64,000 nucleotides of DNA from Apis mellifera. Lineage: Eukaryota > Arthropoda > Insecta > Hymenoptera > Apidae. Below are positions 49,915 to 60,760 of this stretch, piece after piece. A program made the translations under genes and the position numbers. Each line of letters begins with the position of its first letter. The stretch's first letter is position 1. Under the pieces are notes generated by a model, which was not told the origin of the DNA, ran no database searches, and worked only from the letters and a program-made list of their open reading frames with translations. The stretch covers positions 13,931,037 through 13,995,036 of the forward strand of contig NC_037639.1 in assembly GCF_003254395.2 (NCBI RefSeq). The letters run 5' to 3'.

Positions 49915-51194
49915 GTAAGTAGATAAGCATGTGCGGATTCATGTGTCGCGTATAGTCAGCCACAGGACGTCGCGCATCCTCGATATTTCCACCTGACGGA
50001 CACCCGCCAGGTACGTGCAATCATCGATTATCGCAAGTTACCAGTTACCAGTCGACAACAGTTTTATCTTTACCGCGCGAAATGAATAACGATCTAGCGC
50101 GATGGAAATGGATGCGTGCCGTTTGAGGGTAGAACTATTCGCTATTTTGAAATAATAGAATTTTTGAGCTTGCTTCTTCTTTTTTTTTTTCGAAGGAACG
50201 CTCGTCAAAACGTGCTTTGCCTCGTAATTGGACGGAGCGGGAAAGTATCGAAAGTGGCTTTCGCTTTACGGAAGATTTAAACGCTTTCGTAAACGGTATC
50301 GTTCTCCCCCAGAAACTGAACGTTCAAAACGTTACGCCACGGTGTTGCCGTTTGCCAAATCGCGTCGCTGCTTGTTCTTGCTCGGTTGTCATCTTTCCAC
50401 TTGTCGCCTATATAGCGATCAGCAACATTGCAACACGTTCCATCGATGCCTATTTTCGATGTGCAGTTTATTTTACGAACGATCCCGATGTGTCGGTTAG
50501 CGCAACGCATACCGCGCAATTACAACGGACGCGTATTATTCTAATATTTACTCAGTGTGTGTACGGTTTTCAGAAATAACTTTTGTCCGTCTCTCTGCAG
50601 TGCAAATTTTTCCACGGGCTGATCGTTGCCTGGGAAAGAGTAACCAGTACAACGTTGCCTCGCTATCGAGCGAGTTTGTTCTACAACGTGGTGTCGCAGA
50701 AACAATCTCGCTCTCGAGTAGAATCTTATTCCGCGTGGAATAAATTCGACGAGAAAAATTCTTTCGGCCAACGAACACTTTCACAATCTTTACCTCTTCC
50801 CGATAATTAAAATCTTTTTATCTTTTTATCACGTTTTAGGTATTTCGTGCGTGTAAAGAAAAAAAAGAGGAAGAGGAACAAGAAGAAGAAGAAGAAGGAA
50901 AGAAAAGGAAGGAAACGGTTTGACGCTTTGATCGGGATATGTGCCGATGCGTCTAATAATGGGACTGCTCGCCATGCGACGTCGGTCCACCTGCTATCCT
51001 TTGTCATGCTAATTGTGCAACCTGACTTCCCTTCCACGAGAAGCGAACGAGAAAACACCGTACGTCTCGACCGACGAATCGATAAAGCGGGGTGTGGCTT
51101 TGCAACGGTGGAGAATTTCCAAAGTCTGACCACGCGGGGATCTTGTTCATTCCGATTCAATCCAAGAACGGGAGGAATACGAGATTGATTCAGG

Positions 51195-53302
51195 ATGATA
51201 GCCTGCTGGGTATTGACCGGTGTATTCGGAGCTATCGTGTTGCTGTACGGGGTGATAGAGGTCCATTATTTCCTTCGCATGTTCTTCATCGTGTTCTTCG
51301 CGCGTTTCTGCAAGAAGAGAGTTCGCATCCTCGACGAGACCACTGTATACGGTACGTTGGTTGCTCAACCCTGAAAGGGATTAGACAATCACATTAATTA
51401 TTGCGAACACGTTAAAATTACAGTCGTTCCAATAATCGTTGAAGCTAGAATTATATAGTAGCGTAGCGCGTAAAGTAAAAAAAGAGAGAAAGAAAAAAAA
51501 AGAAAGAAAGAAAGAAAGATCCGATGAAAATGCATTGTATGCAACTGTCAGCTACGTAAGCCCAGAATCCTTACAATTTACTGACTAATCTCGAGCTCAT
51601 TCGCGTAAACCTTGACCTACCATGCGCGATCAGTTGGCAGGTCGGTTGCTCGTAACAAATCCGTCCTCCCCGTATTGATTGTGTACCGCGGTGCCGTGAA
51701 ATTCTGTCTCGAAAAAACACTATACGGGGACCGTCCCGTCGAAATATATAAACGGTGTTTAGATATTTCGACGCGAAATTTCCCTTATCCCACCCCGGTG
51801 AACCCGGTGGTCCGATTCTTAGAAATTTCTCATACGAGAAGACATAATCATTGTCACGGCTTACATGACACGGAACATCGACGAGGAATAAGTAATTCCT
51901 CGATAGAGATACTTAGTATGCTCGCTATCCAGAACTGATCTTTTATTTATCAGTCCTTGGACGAGCAAAACCGCTTACATTTATTTCAATTTTTTTTTTC
52001 TTTTTTTTTTTTTTTTTCCGTTACCAATGGATCGGATACATAAAAGTGATATTTCCTGTATTTCTTATATTCATTCCTATCTATTTGGTTGCCCACTTAA
52101 CGCTCAATGATAAAACCATTTATTAAACAAAATTTTTGCATAACAAATGATTTCTTGATTATCGACCATTATGCAATTTCTGTTTGACATGCCATTTCTT
52201 AAATATTTACAATGGTGTCGAACGAGAAAGGACGAGAGATGTCGAACGTTTATTTAATTCCATTATTTTTTCACGGCCGTGAAAATTAATATTTATTTTT
52301 CACCCACACGCACACACAGGTATCTGCACCACGACGGACGTGGATCCATTGCTCTCCCACATGAACAACGCGAGATACCTTCGCGAGCTAGATTTCGCCA
52401 GGGCGGATTTTTACGAAAGGACGAACCTGTATCGCGAGATATGCTCGCAAGGGTCGGGCGTCGTGCAAGGAGCTGCGACGATACGTTATCGCCGTTTCCT
52501 GAAACCTTTCACCATCTTCAAAATAACTTCTAAGGTATTCACTTCCGACCACGTGAAATCGTATTACGGACTCACGTTTCGTTCGTTGTACTTTGACCGA
52601 TCGTCAATCGGGAATCCGTACAAAAAATTTTCACGATTCTTTTCTGAAAAAGAAGAATCACGGCCGTTTGTTCCCGATAATTGCAGGAAAACCGATAACA
52701 ACGGAAATTAATTTGTTGACTCTTTTCGTTCTCGCCCATGTTTTAATATCGTAGAATTATTCTACAGTTAGAAGTAATTGTAAAATCGTATTGTGAAATC
52801 TATTGATATTTTTCCACGTGTGAAATATTACTAAAGAATTACCATTTACAGATTATATATTGGGATGAAAAATCCATATTCATGGAGCATCGATTCATTA
52901 CGACCAGCGATGAATTCGTCAGAGCTATCGCTATATGCAGGCAAAAACTTTTGGACTGCAACGCCGAGACTATAATCAGTACACTAATGGAACGGGGCGT
53001 GAAGCAAAACGTAGAGGCGGGTGCACCACAGGTAAATTTCGACGAGATAAAAAATTTGTGATTATAATATAGATGTATCTGTGAAAGGTGAGTGAGTAAT
53101 AGCGATTGATAATTTACGAATTCGATAATAGTATATTAATTTGTAATTAATAACGTAAAATCGATCGAAACGTAAAAGTTTAAATTTGCAGATACACAAC
53201 GTGAGACCCCAAATGCCACCGGAAGTCGCCAGGTGGTTGGAGAGTAACGAAATCTCTTCGGCGCTTCTTCGCCAGAGTGCCGCTGCGACCACGCATTGCT
53301 GA
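51195..53302 (+). CDS. THEM6-like protein (hot-dog thioesterase superfamily), upstream copy
   Basis: Four exons: 51,195-51,351, 52,320-52,534, 52,852-53,031 and 53,192-53,302. They give 220 residues with all phases consistent. Residues about 5-40 form a hydrophobic segment (CWVLTGVFGAIVLLYGVI), a signal anchor or membrane helix, followed by the basic KKRVR. The hot-dog domain follows, with the family signature TTDVDPLLSHMNNARYLREL and then VVQGAATIRYRR. The Asp and His-Asn-Asn of that block are in the place used by 4HBT-type thioesterases. Human THEM6, of similar length, is an ER membrane protein linked to lipid homeostasis; enzymatic activity is not firmly established. The first two introns match the downstream paralogue exactly; a third intron and a more diverged C-terminus (ending SAAATTHC) are specific to this copy. 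Confidence 0.9.
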
Positions 53303-54184
53303 CAAAAGGAGGACGCGGCGTCCAGCACAAATGGCGCCGTCTCCACTTCCGTGTACGCGACTACGGCCGTCTAAGGTCGAAGATTCGATCGATGCTGGCT
53401 TTCGTTGATCGTGAAGGCGTTAATGAAATCTTCCACGTAGCCGCTCGAACGGCAGCTACGAGATAGCTTCGAATCAATTTTTTAGGTGAACAAATTACGG
53501 GTGATCGTTAAGTTTGAAGCTTTTATCGATTGCAAATCCGATGGATGTTTCGGATGGTTTCTCGATGGTTAAGAGGGTAGCTTAATATTGCCATTTTGTC
53601 CGCCTGAAAATTTGGTTTAACGTTATTTGTAGCGTGGTTCCGATGTGTATTATATAAATATGTATACATGTATATACATATATATATACATATATGTAGC
53701 CGATGTCAAAAAAGGAAGGAAATTGTTTTGAAAGAAAGAAATTGATGAGGAAGAAAAAAATTTAAGAGTACAAAGGCTAGACAGAGATGTGAAATTATTT
53801 TAATAGGCAATAGTATATGCGCGACTATCGGACTATATAAGGTATGATCCTCCCTCGAGCGAGAGGGGAGGAATTTATTTACAGAATTTATTTGATAGAT
53901 TCCGTGATTTTCAATATGCTTTACGAGAAATCTGTCCAGCAACCGTGGAACGGATTGCTGTTAGATGGGCGTCGAGCAAGGTTACAGATACGAAACCAAT
54001 GTGTAATCCAAAGGAGCTTCCAAAATTAAAAAAAAAGAGCACCGTTTGTTAAATATTCTCCGTTGAAAGTAATCGCAAGACGCGAGGCGTTATTTACATT
54101 TTTTATTATATATATTATAAATATAGTATATATATATATTGTACATATAGCGATTGGCGCCGGTAATGATTTCCGCGAGAGAGG

Positions 54185-54234
<50 letters not shown>

Positions 54235-55680
54235 AATTAATAGAATTCTTCTGAGGAGCTGTTCCGTCGATGATAAATAAATAATAACAATTTATATATT
54301 TACGAGCGCGTTAAGAGGCGAGTGTTTATACTTCTATATACAGTGTTACAGGTGCCTTTACAATTCGATTGTTGAATAATTAGACCGTGACATCGATTTG
54401 CCACGCGTCGTTACAATTTTAAATTCCATTTGTTATCATTACTGCATTTATTATTATTATTATTTTATATGATAGGACAAGTCCGGCAATCGGGAGTTAA
54501 AAAAAAAAAAAAAAAAGAAAGAAATTGTATGCGGCTCTCGCGTGATTAATTTTTTGTTTTTAAATCGTGTACAATACCTTGTTACCGACGCCATTTGCGA
54601 CGAACAAATTCATTATGGTGTATTTCTTAACTTAAATTTCGAAGTAAATCGGTATTCGTAGTTTTCGCCATTGAAAAGTAGCCGACGACGTAGCGAGTCT
54701 CGAAACAGCTAAATAGAATTGTCCACGTGGAATACACGTGGACGCGTTATTATAATTCTAGATGATAATAGTGCCATTTTTTTTTTTTTTGTTAAATAAT
54801 ATTGCGTTGATCATGTCGTTGAAGATACCATTATTATCCAGGAGTAAGAATAAATATTCCTTAGATGGCTAATGTTTTCTCGTTGAAAAAAACACACATT
54901 TACTTTATTTTTCTACACCATTTGTTTAAAAACAATAGTTATACGAAGTTTAAAATTAATCGTCGATGAAACATTAGGAATCGAAGTCGAGTCGAACGAT
55001 GATGTGATTTTCGAAAACGTTCTAAACGAATAATAATTTAATAACGTGTTAAATATATTTCATGAAAAATTCACGACATCATATCCGATTCACTTTTCTT
55101 TCTATGGCAAATTTCTAGGGGCATTCACATAAATGTTTTCCAATATATGATCGTACGTGTAACGAGAAACATATATTTTTCGATATCTTATCTATTTTCT
55201 TTTTCTTTTTTTTTTTTTTTTGAATTAATAAACACGATACCAACCGAGAAACTACGATGAGTAGTGTTTTCAAAAGATGTTTATCCTCTTTTATATGCTA
55301 ATCCAGTTTATGTAACATTTACATTTGTATAATAATAATTATAATAATTCTCGATATACTTATATGTTCACGTAATATGTCGTACCATCAATGTATATAT
55401 TTCGCCAACTAACCTGTCACTCGCTCCGGGCAATCGATCGAGTACATTCTCTCTCTGTGACAATCTCTCTTATCGTAACAATCAAAATTCACCATATAAT
55501 GGTGAATGGATATCATGATCGTTTAAATAGATCGTTATTGAACGTTAATTATAATTTATTGACCGCGTTATCATAGTTTTCTGCAGTAATACGAATGGAA
55601 CGAGTTACCGTTCCGATTACAACGGAACATCGTCTAATGAGAAACCGGTTATGCCATACTTCATTGTATAAGAAGCGACC
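53303..55680. other. Intergenic spacer with microsatellites
   Basis: It includes the 3' untranslated region of the upstream THEM6-like gene. A TA/CATATA-rich run lies near 53,650-53,695. A long (AG)n microsatellite lies at about 54,190-54,231, followed by AATAAATTAATA, a possible polyadenylation signal. Poly(A) and poly(T) tracts occur at 54,500, 54,780 and 55,205. No other gene is seen. Confidence 0.5.
54190..54231. repeat. (AG)n microsatellite
   Basis: An almost perfect AG dinucleotide run of about 20 units lies in the spacer between the two THEM6-like genes. Confidence 0.95.
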
Positions 55681-55682
55681 TC

Positions 55683-55687
55683 TCAGT
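55683..55687 (+). promoter_or_regulatory. Initiator-like TCAGT upstream of the second THEM6-like gene
   Basis: TCAGT is the arthropod initiator core. It lies about 110 bases before the ATG at 55,798, giving a leader of normal length. The pentamer is common by chance, so the call rests only on position. Confidence 0.25.
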
Positions 55688-55797
55688 TTGGAATTTCACG
55701 GTAACTGAACGTAGTGTTGTTCGGACTGTGGCTTCGTGAACATCAAACACTCCTGTTTGCTGCTCTCCTTTTCTCGCTTCATTTTTATTACTGAAAA

Positions 55798-57401
55798 ATG
55801 GCATGTGCCTGCTTGATCACGATCGCTCTCGTTCTCTACATAGTCTTCGATATAAATTATCTTCTCAGAATCGTGTTTACCATCCTTACCGGCAGATTGT
55901 TTCAAAAGAAAAAGAAGATTTTCGACACGACTACCATTTACGGTAATAATCATTTAACATTTTTTTAAATATTATATATTCAATAATCCAGATTTTTTTT
56001 TCTTCATAATATAATTTTACGCAGCGATTTTTCCCGATTTTACGATTCATGGCGTTTATATATTTTTTTCTTTTAACTATTATTCAGAATGTAAATTTAA
56101 CGTGTTTGAATATTCACTTAACGATGATATTCGATTTTTTTTTTTTTTTATAATACTTGACAACAATTTTGCTTATAATTATAATTCTGTGTTACTATAA
56201 TTATACGCGTATAATTATATTTGGATTTCTTTTGAACGGTTAAAAAAAATTTCGGCATATGAATTATTGTATGAATTTTAAATAAATTTTAAATAAATTT
56301 CATATAAGTTTAAAGCTTGATTTATATTCGTATCGTAACTGTTATCGACATCGAGGAATAATAAACGAATTTATAAAAAAAAGGGGAAGAACATTTTTAG
56401 CCTTGTTTCGAAAGAATTCAAAGGCAAGCAACTTTTACCTGATTTTTTTGATTACCGATCAAATTTATTCATAGTTGAATATGTATTTGCAGACATATTA
56501 ACCTTTTCGTTTCGCTCGCGTACGGAATATAAACGAAAAAAAATAAAATGACTCCAAAAATTTCTGAAACAAAGAAATGATTTGAAATTATAATATCGAG
56601 AATAGACATCGAGTTTTGATGCGTGTATTAAAACGAAAACAAAATTTTCATTTTTTAATACAATTTTAATTTCAATTTAATCATTTACATAGTTTAATAT
56701 TTAAACACACTTAGTTTAGTTATCGATGAAAAATAATGCGAAAAAGAAAAAAAAAAGAAAAAGAACCAGAACCTTCGTCGTCTTACCTTTCTCTTTTTTT
56801 TTCCTTTCTTTTTTTTTCAGGTGTATGCACCACGCAAGACGTTGATTTGTTCTTTAAACACATGAACAACGCGAGATACCTCCGCGAATTGGATTTCGCG
56901 CGTTTCCATTATTACGATCGATCTGGAATATATTCGGCGATCGTGGAGAAAGGTGGAGGCGCGGTTCAAGGAGCATCGTTGATTCGGTATCGTCGAGCCA
57001 TTCCTATTTTCACCCTGTACAAGGTGACCACGAAGGTGAGAGAATCTTATCTTTAACGGAATCTTAATTACCCGTCATATATTAAATGTCAATCGTATGT
57101 CGTCGTACAGTATTACATAAATATTATATATTGGCGAATGAATTTTTGTTTGATTTTACAGCTGATTCATTGGGACGATAAGAATTTCTACTTGGAGCAC
57201 GAATTTATTAGTTTGACGGACGGTTTCGTTCGCGCGGTCGTTTTTAGCAAACAAACGGTAACAGGTAGTCTGAAAGTTACAGTCCCGGAAATAATAGCTG
57301 AAATCGAGCCAAACGCGCAACGTCCTGAAATGACCAAAGATTTAGAACTATGGTTGAATTCCATGGAAGAATCTTCTCAGAGATACAAGAAACAAAGATG
57401 A
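55798..57401 (+). CDS. THEM6-like protein (hot-dog thioesterase superfamily), downstream copy
   Basis: Three exons: 55,798-55,942, 56,821-57,035 and 57,162-57,401. They encode 199 residues with consistent phases. The N-terminus is a membrane helix (CLITIALVLYIVFDINYLL), then a basic KKKK segment. The hot-dog domain begins after the first intron with the signature TTQDVDLFFKHMNNARYLRE, then GAVQGASLIRYRR. The last exon supplies the remaining strands (LIHWDDKNFYLEHEF) and a polar tail ending YKKQR. The intron after the YG codon pair (phase 1) and the one after TTK (phase 0) match the upstream paralogue, so the pair arose by tandem duplication. An ER or secretory membrane site is likely; the substrate is unknown. 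Confidence 0.92.
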
Positions 57402-57524
57402 ACGAAAGTGATCCCCGTTTTTTTTACTTCATCGTTATTTTGTTATTTGTATAATATTGTTACCTCGTACGTCGAGCAAAAGTTTGCAATCATTAGAATT
57501 GGAATATTCTCGATAAAACAGAGA

Positions 57525-57530
57525 AATAAA
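57525..57530 (+). terminator. AATAAA polyadenylation signal of the downstream THEM6-like gene
   Basis: AATAAA lies 124 bases after the stop codon in GAGAAATAAAATTTG. Further AT-rich variants (ATTAAAT) follow near 57,650. Confidence 0.55.
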
Positions 57531-58122
57531 ATTTGTTTAGAAAAAGTGGCGAGAAGCGTAACAAGAAGTGTACAAGTGTGAATCCAAAAAAAACTTTTGA
57601 TCGATGTATCAATTATGTATATTTTTTTATGTTATTGGTGATAAAAGAATATTAAATAAGTTTCTTCTTGTAAGTAATTAACGATAATGTAAATAATACC
57701 TACGCGATTATCGTCAATTGACGTCAAATCGTCACATTATTAAATCGCGTGTTTCTTAAAAATTTTCAACTATCCTTTTTTTTTTTCATTTTACTTCTCT
57801 CTCGTTCAGATTAGATTCTAATCGAAATCGATATAAGCAATTAAAGTTCGACGATTTTTTTATAGTTTTTACGTAGTAAACGGAATGGAAATAGAATTCG
57901 AAGATTCTCCTTTTTTTCGAACGACGCACGAACTGTTTATCACTGTTCCGGATACTCATCGGATAAATTATCTCCGCCGCCGTCAGATGGCGACTTTCGT
58001 GTCACGAATCAAGCGGCCGATGGAGAACGGATGTGCGAGAGTTGTGCGCGCTCCTCGCGTGCAGTCGATCCGAGCACTCGAAACCTGTCGCGAACGCAAG
58101 CCGACCTTTGACTCCGCTTTCC
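57531..58122. other. Intergenic spacer turning CpG-rich after 57,880
   Basis: No firm gene. The segment from about 57,950 becomes CpG-rich and leads into the candidate exon at 58,123. An alternative ATG at 57,987 (MATFVSRIKRPMENG...) opens 50 codons in another frame, without known features. Confidence 0.4.
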
Positions 58123-58209
58123 ATGAACCTTTGTGATTCATTCGGTGTCGAAGAGCTCGTGACAGCTCCTGTCAGCAACGCGCCACTGGACCATTCTCAC
58201 TTTCATCCT
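58123..58209 (+). CDS. Candidate first coding exon of an unidentified plus-strand gene
   Basis: ATG at 58,123 is followed by 29 open codons (MNLCDSFGVEELVTAPVSNA..., ending SHFHP) up to a strong donor, CATCCT|GTAAGTTG, at 58,209/58,210. The exon ends in phase 0. It sits in a CpG-rich patch, as promoters and first exons in this window tend to. The frame is also open upstream of the ATG. No downstream partner exon is certain, and the peptide is not recognised. Confidence 0.25.
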
Positions 58210-60289
58210 GTAAGTTGCGATATATCTTTCGAATTTCCGCCCCTCCGCACTTCCGCCTCTTCGAATTTTTCCCGCAACGGGATTCCTTCGACCATTCTCC
58301 TTCGCGATTCTTATTATTGTTATTATCTCATTTTGGAAACGAACAAAGGAGAATATATTGGAAATTCTATTGTCATCGTTTGGAATTTTATCAAAGTGAC
58401 AGTTGACAATACTCGTTCGCGAGTGACGCGGCGTTTCGCGACGATGGGTATCGTTTTACGGAATTCCGCGTGGCAAGCATAAATTAAAAAAAAAAAAAAA
58501 AAAAAAAAGACCGAGTAGTAATCGCGGCCATCGTCACCGCCGCCGTTTACGCGATCCGGTCCACTTTTTTCTTTTCTCTCTATCCTCCTTTTCCTTAAAG
58601 TCGGCGAGAGCAAGAGAGTTTTCGCAGAGCAGAGAGGTGATTTTTTTAAAAAGGAATCTCCGCGCACGGGAAGGCACATTTGCATTTACGATATATTCTT
58701 TGCGAAACGATATATTCTTCTATGCGAGACTATTGCACAATTTCTTGAAGAAAATTTCTAAACTCTCGTCCTTCTTCGTTCTTTCTTCTTCGATTAATGT
58801 AATGGAATATATATATATTTTTTTCTTTCGTTCTTTTTTTTTTCACGGATAGAAGATAGAATTTACAACTTCCTCGGTTCCTTCGGAGCAGAACGCCGTT
58901 AATTTAAGGAAAAAAAAAAGGACTGGCGAAATTGCGAGCGGCTGGCTCGCAACGAAATTCTTCTCGCCTCGTTTCGCGCGAGGAAATTAGAAGCGTGTTT
59001 GCAAATTGCTTTGTGCAATTTTGCGTCGCGAGGTCTCCTCTTAGATAAGAAACGCGATTCTTAAATTCGCGACACGGGAAGAATTAATCTGTCGTCAACA
59101 AGTTATGTTCGTTGGAGTTCGAATTATTCTCTACAATTTTCTTTTTCCTTTTTGAAATCATTCTTCAAAACGCACAACACTCGACGAAAGAGCAGAGCGC
59201 AGTTTCGTGCATGGAACCGTTGTTACGTAACCGAATCGAGGGCATGCATTACATAATAACGATTATAAACGAATCTCATAATCAATGCTAATACGAATTG
59301 TTCAATGACACTGGTCCCCGTTCAGAGCACCTCTCCCGCGGTTACACGAGAAACAATCTTCTCTGAACCGACCCATCGTCGTCCATCTCTCAATGTTCGA
59401 ACAAATGGAACGATAGCTCGTGACATTCTTTCGTTCGCACGATAAAAAAATATCCTAGCCGAGAATGATGTCCCAGAAAAGCGCGCTCACATCACCTGTT
59501 CGTCGATCAGCCACCGTTTTTCAACGATTAGACCTGGTTTCTGGATCAAGGACCGTGTAATCCCTCCTCCGGGATTAGAAACGTTAATTAAACGTCCCGG
59601 TGGATCGGCCCGATAAATCCGGGCGGCGGATTTAATCGAGGAAATCGATCGTGCGAACCGGCCGAACGTCGATTTCTCTTCCCATGTTCCTGTTTCCCGG
59701 AACAATCGTCACTGGATATTTCACGCCCGTGTTACGACGCTTCGCGCGGTTATCACCTGCTTTCTTTCGCGCCCGTGAGAAACCATCCTTCGATCGGCTT
59801 TCCACCGTGTCGATACGAAAAAACGAGGGAGGGAACGATAGGGATTTCCATCGATTTCATTTCTCGATCAAATGAGGAAATGTTTTCGTGTAAATTTCGT
59901 GGGAATCTCTCTTTCCACCCGATCTTGTACGTATCCGAAGAGGAAACAGGAGTTCTCGATTCTAATCCCTCGTTGAAAAAGCGAATCACGTATATGGGCA
60001 GAGGTATTATAAGGGATGCGAGATGGGCAAGACCCTTTGTTCCATAGCGGGTTGCGTCACGTGGGAGGAGAACCGCGTACGCATATCGCCTCGCGATTAA
60101 CGAGGCGCATTGTAATAAATTAGGAATTACGACGTTGGCCTCTATACTTTCGCCTCTCTCGTAATTGATGGGCTTCGCGTTTTTCTCTTCAACGGTGGCT
60201 TCCATATGGATTAACATTCGATGGAATTTTGGCTCAATTATATTATTATTATTATTTTGTATATTATTTTATATCAAAGTTGGACTAAT
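58210..60289. other. Non-coding stretch
   Basis: No supported gene. A poly(A) run of about 20 lies at 58,488-58,508, and the DNA from 59,460 to 60,200 is CpG-rich with overlapping open frames on both strands. It may be intron or regulatory DNA of a plus-strand gene starting near 58.1 kb. Confidence 0.4.
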
Positions 60290-60760
60290 TTAAAACTCGT
60301 CTCGAAATCTAACGATTTTTTTCTCGATTCTCTCGGTAGAATTGTTAGAAAATGAAGCGAAAATTGAAAAATATTCCTCGAAATTCTTCTAAAAACTCAT
60401 TTCGAAGAAATATTATAATTTCTTTCAAATCCTAAGCGATACAAATCGGGAACGTAAAAGTTAAAAGTGAAGACAAAAATATTTGAAATATTCTTCGAAA
60501 TCTCTAATTTAAAAACTCATTTCGAAGAAATTTAACAATTTCTCTCTCCGATCTTCAACGGATGATCTATAAATAAGAAGGAAAATAGAAAAATTTGAAA
60601 TTTATTTATTAAAAGACGAAAAATTTCGGAGTATTTCTCGAAATTTAACAATCGAATATCCCATATCTTCTTGTCCCTCAACAATATCGTACAGACTTTC
60701 GAACGTGAAATATTCCTCGAAATCTCTTAATTTAAAAATAATTCAACCAAGATTCATTCC
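60290..60760. repeat. Degenerate tandem repeat, about 115-130 bp units
   Basis: AAAAACTCATTTCGAAGAAAT occurs near 60,393 and 60,511. Related pieces (TTGAAATATTCTTCGAAATCTC, GTATTTCTCGAAATTTAACAAT, GTGAAATATTCCTCGAAATCTC) are spread between 60,300 and 60,730. Copies are diverged and of unequal length. Confidence 0.6.

Noticed and set aside
50217..50579. 120-codon plus-strand open frame upstream of the THEM6-like gene
   Set aside because: No domain; lies in what is probably the leader intron; opposite strand is open as well.
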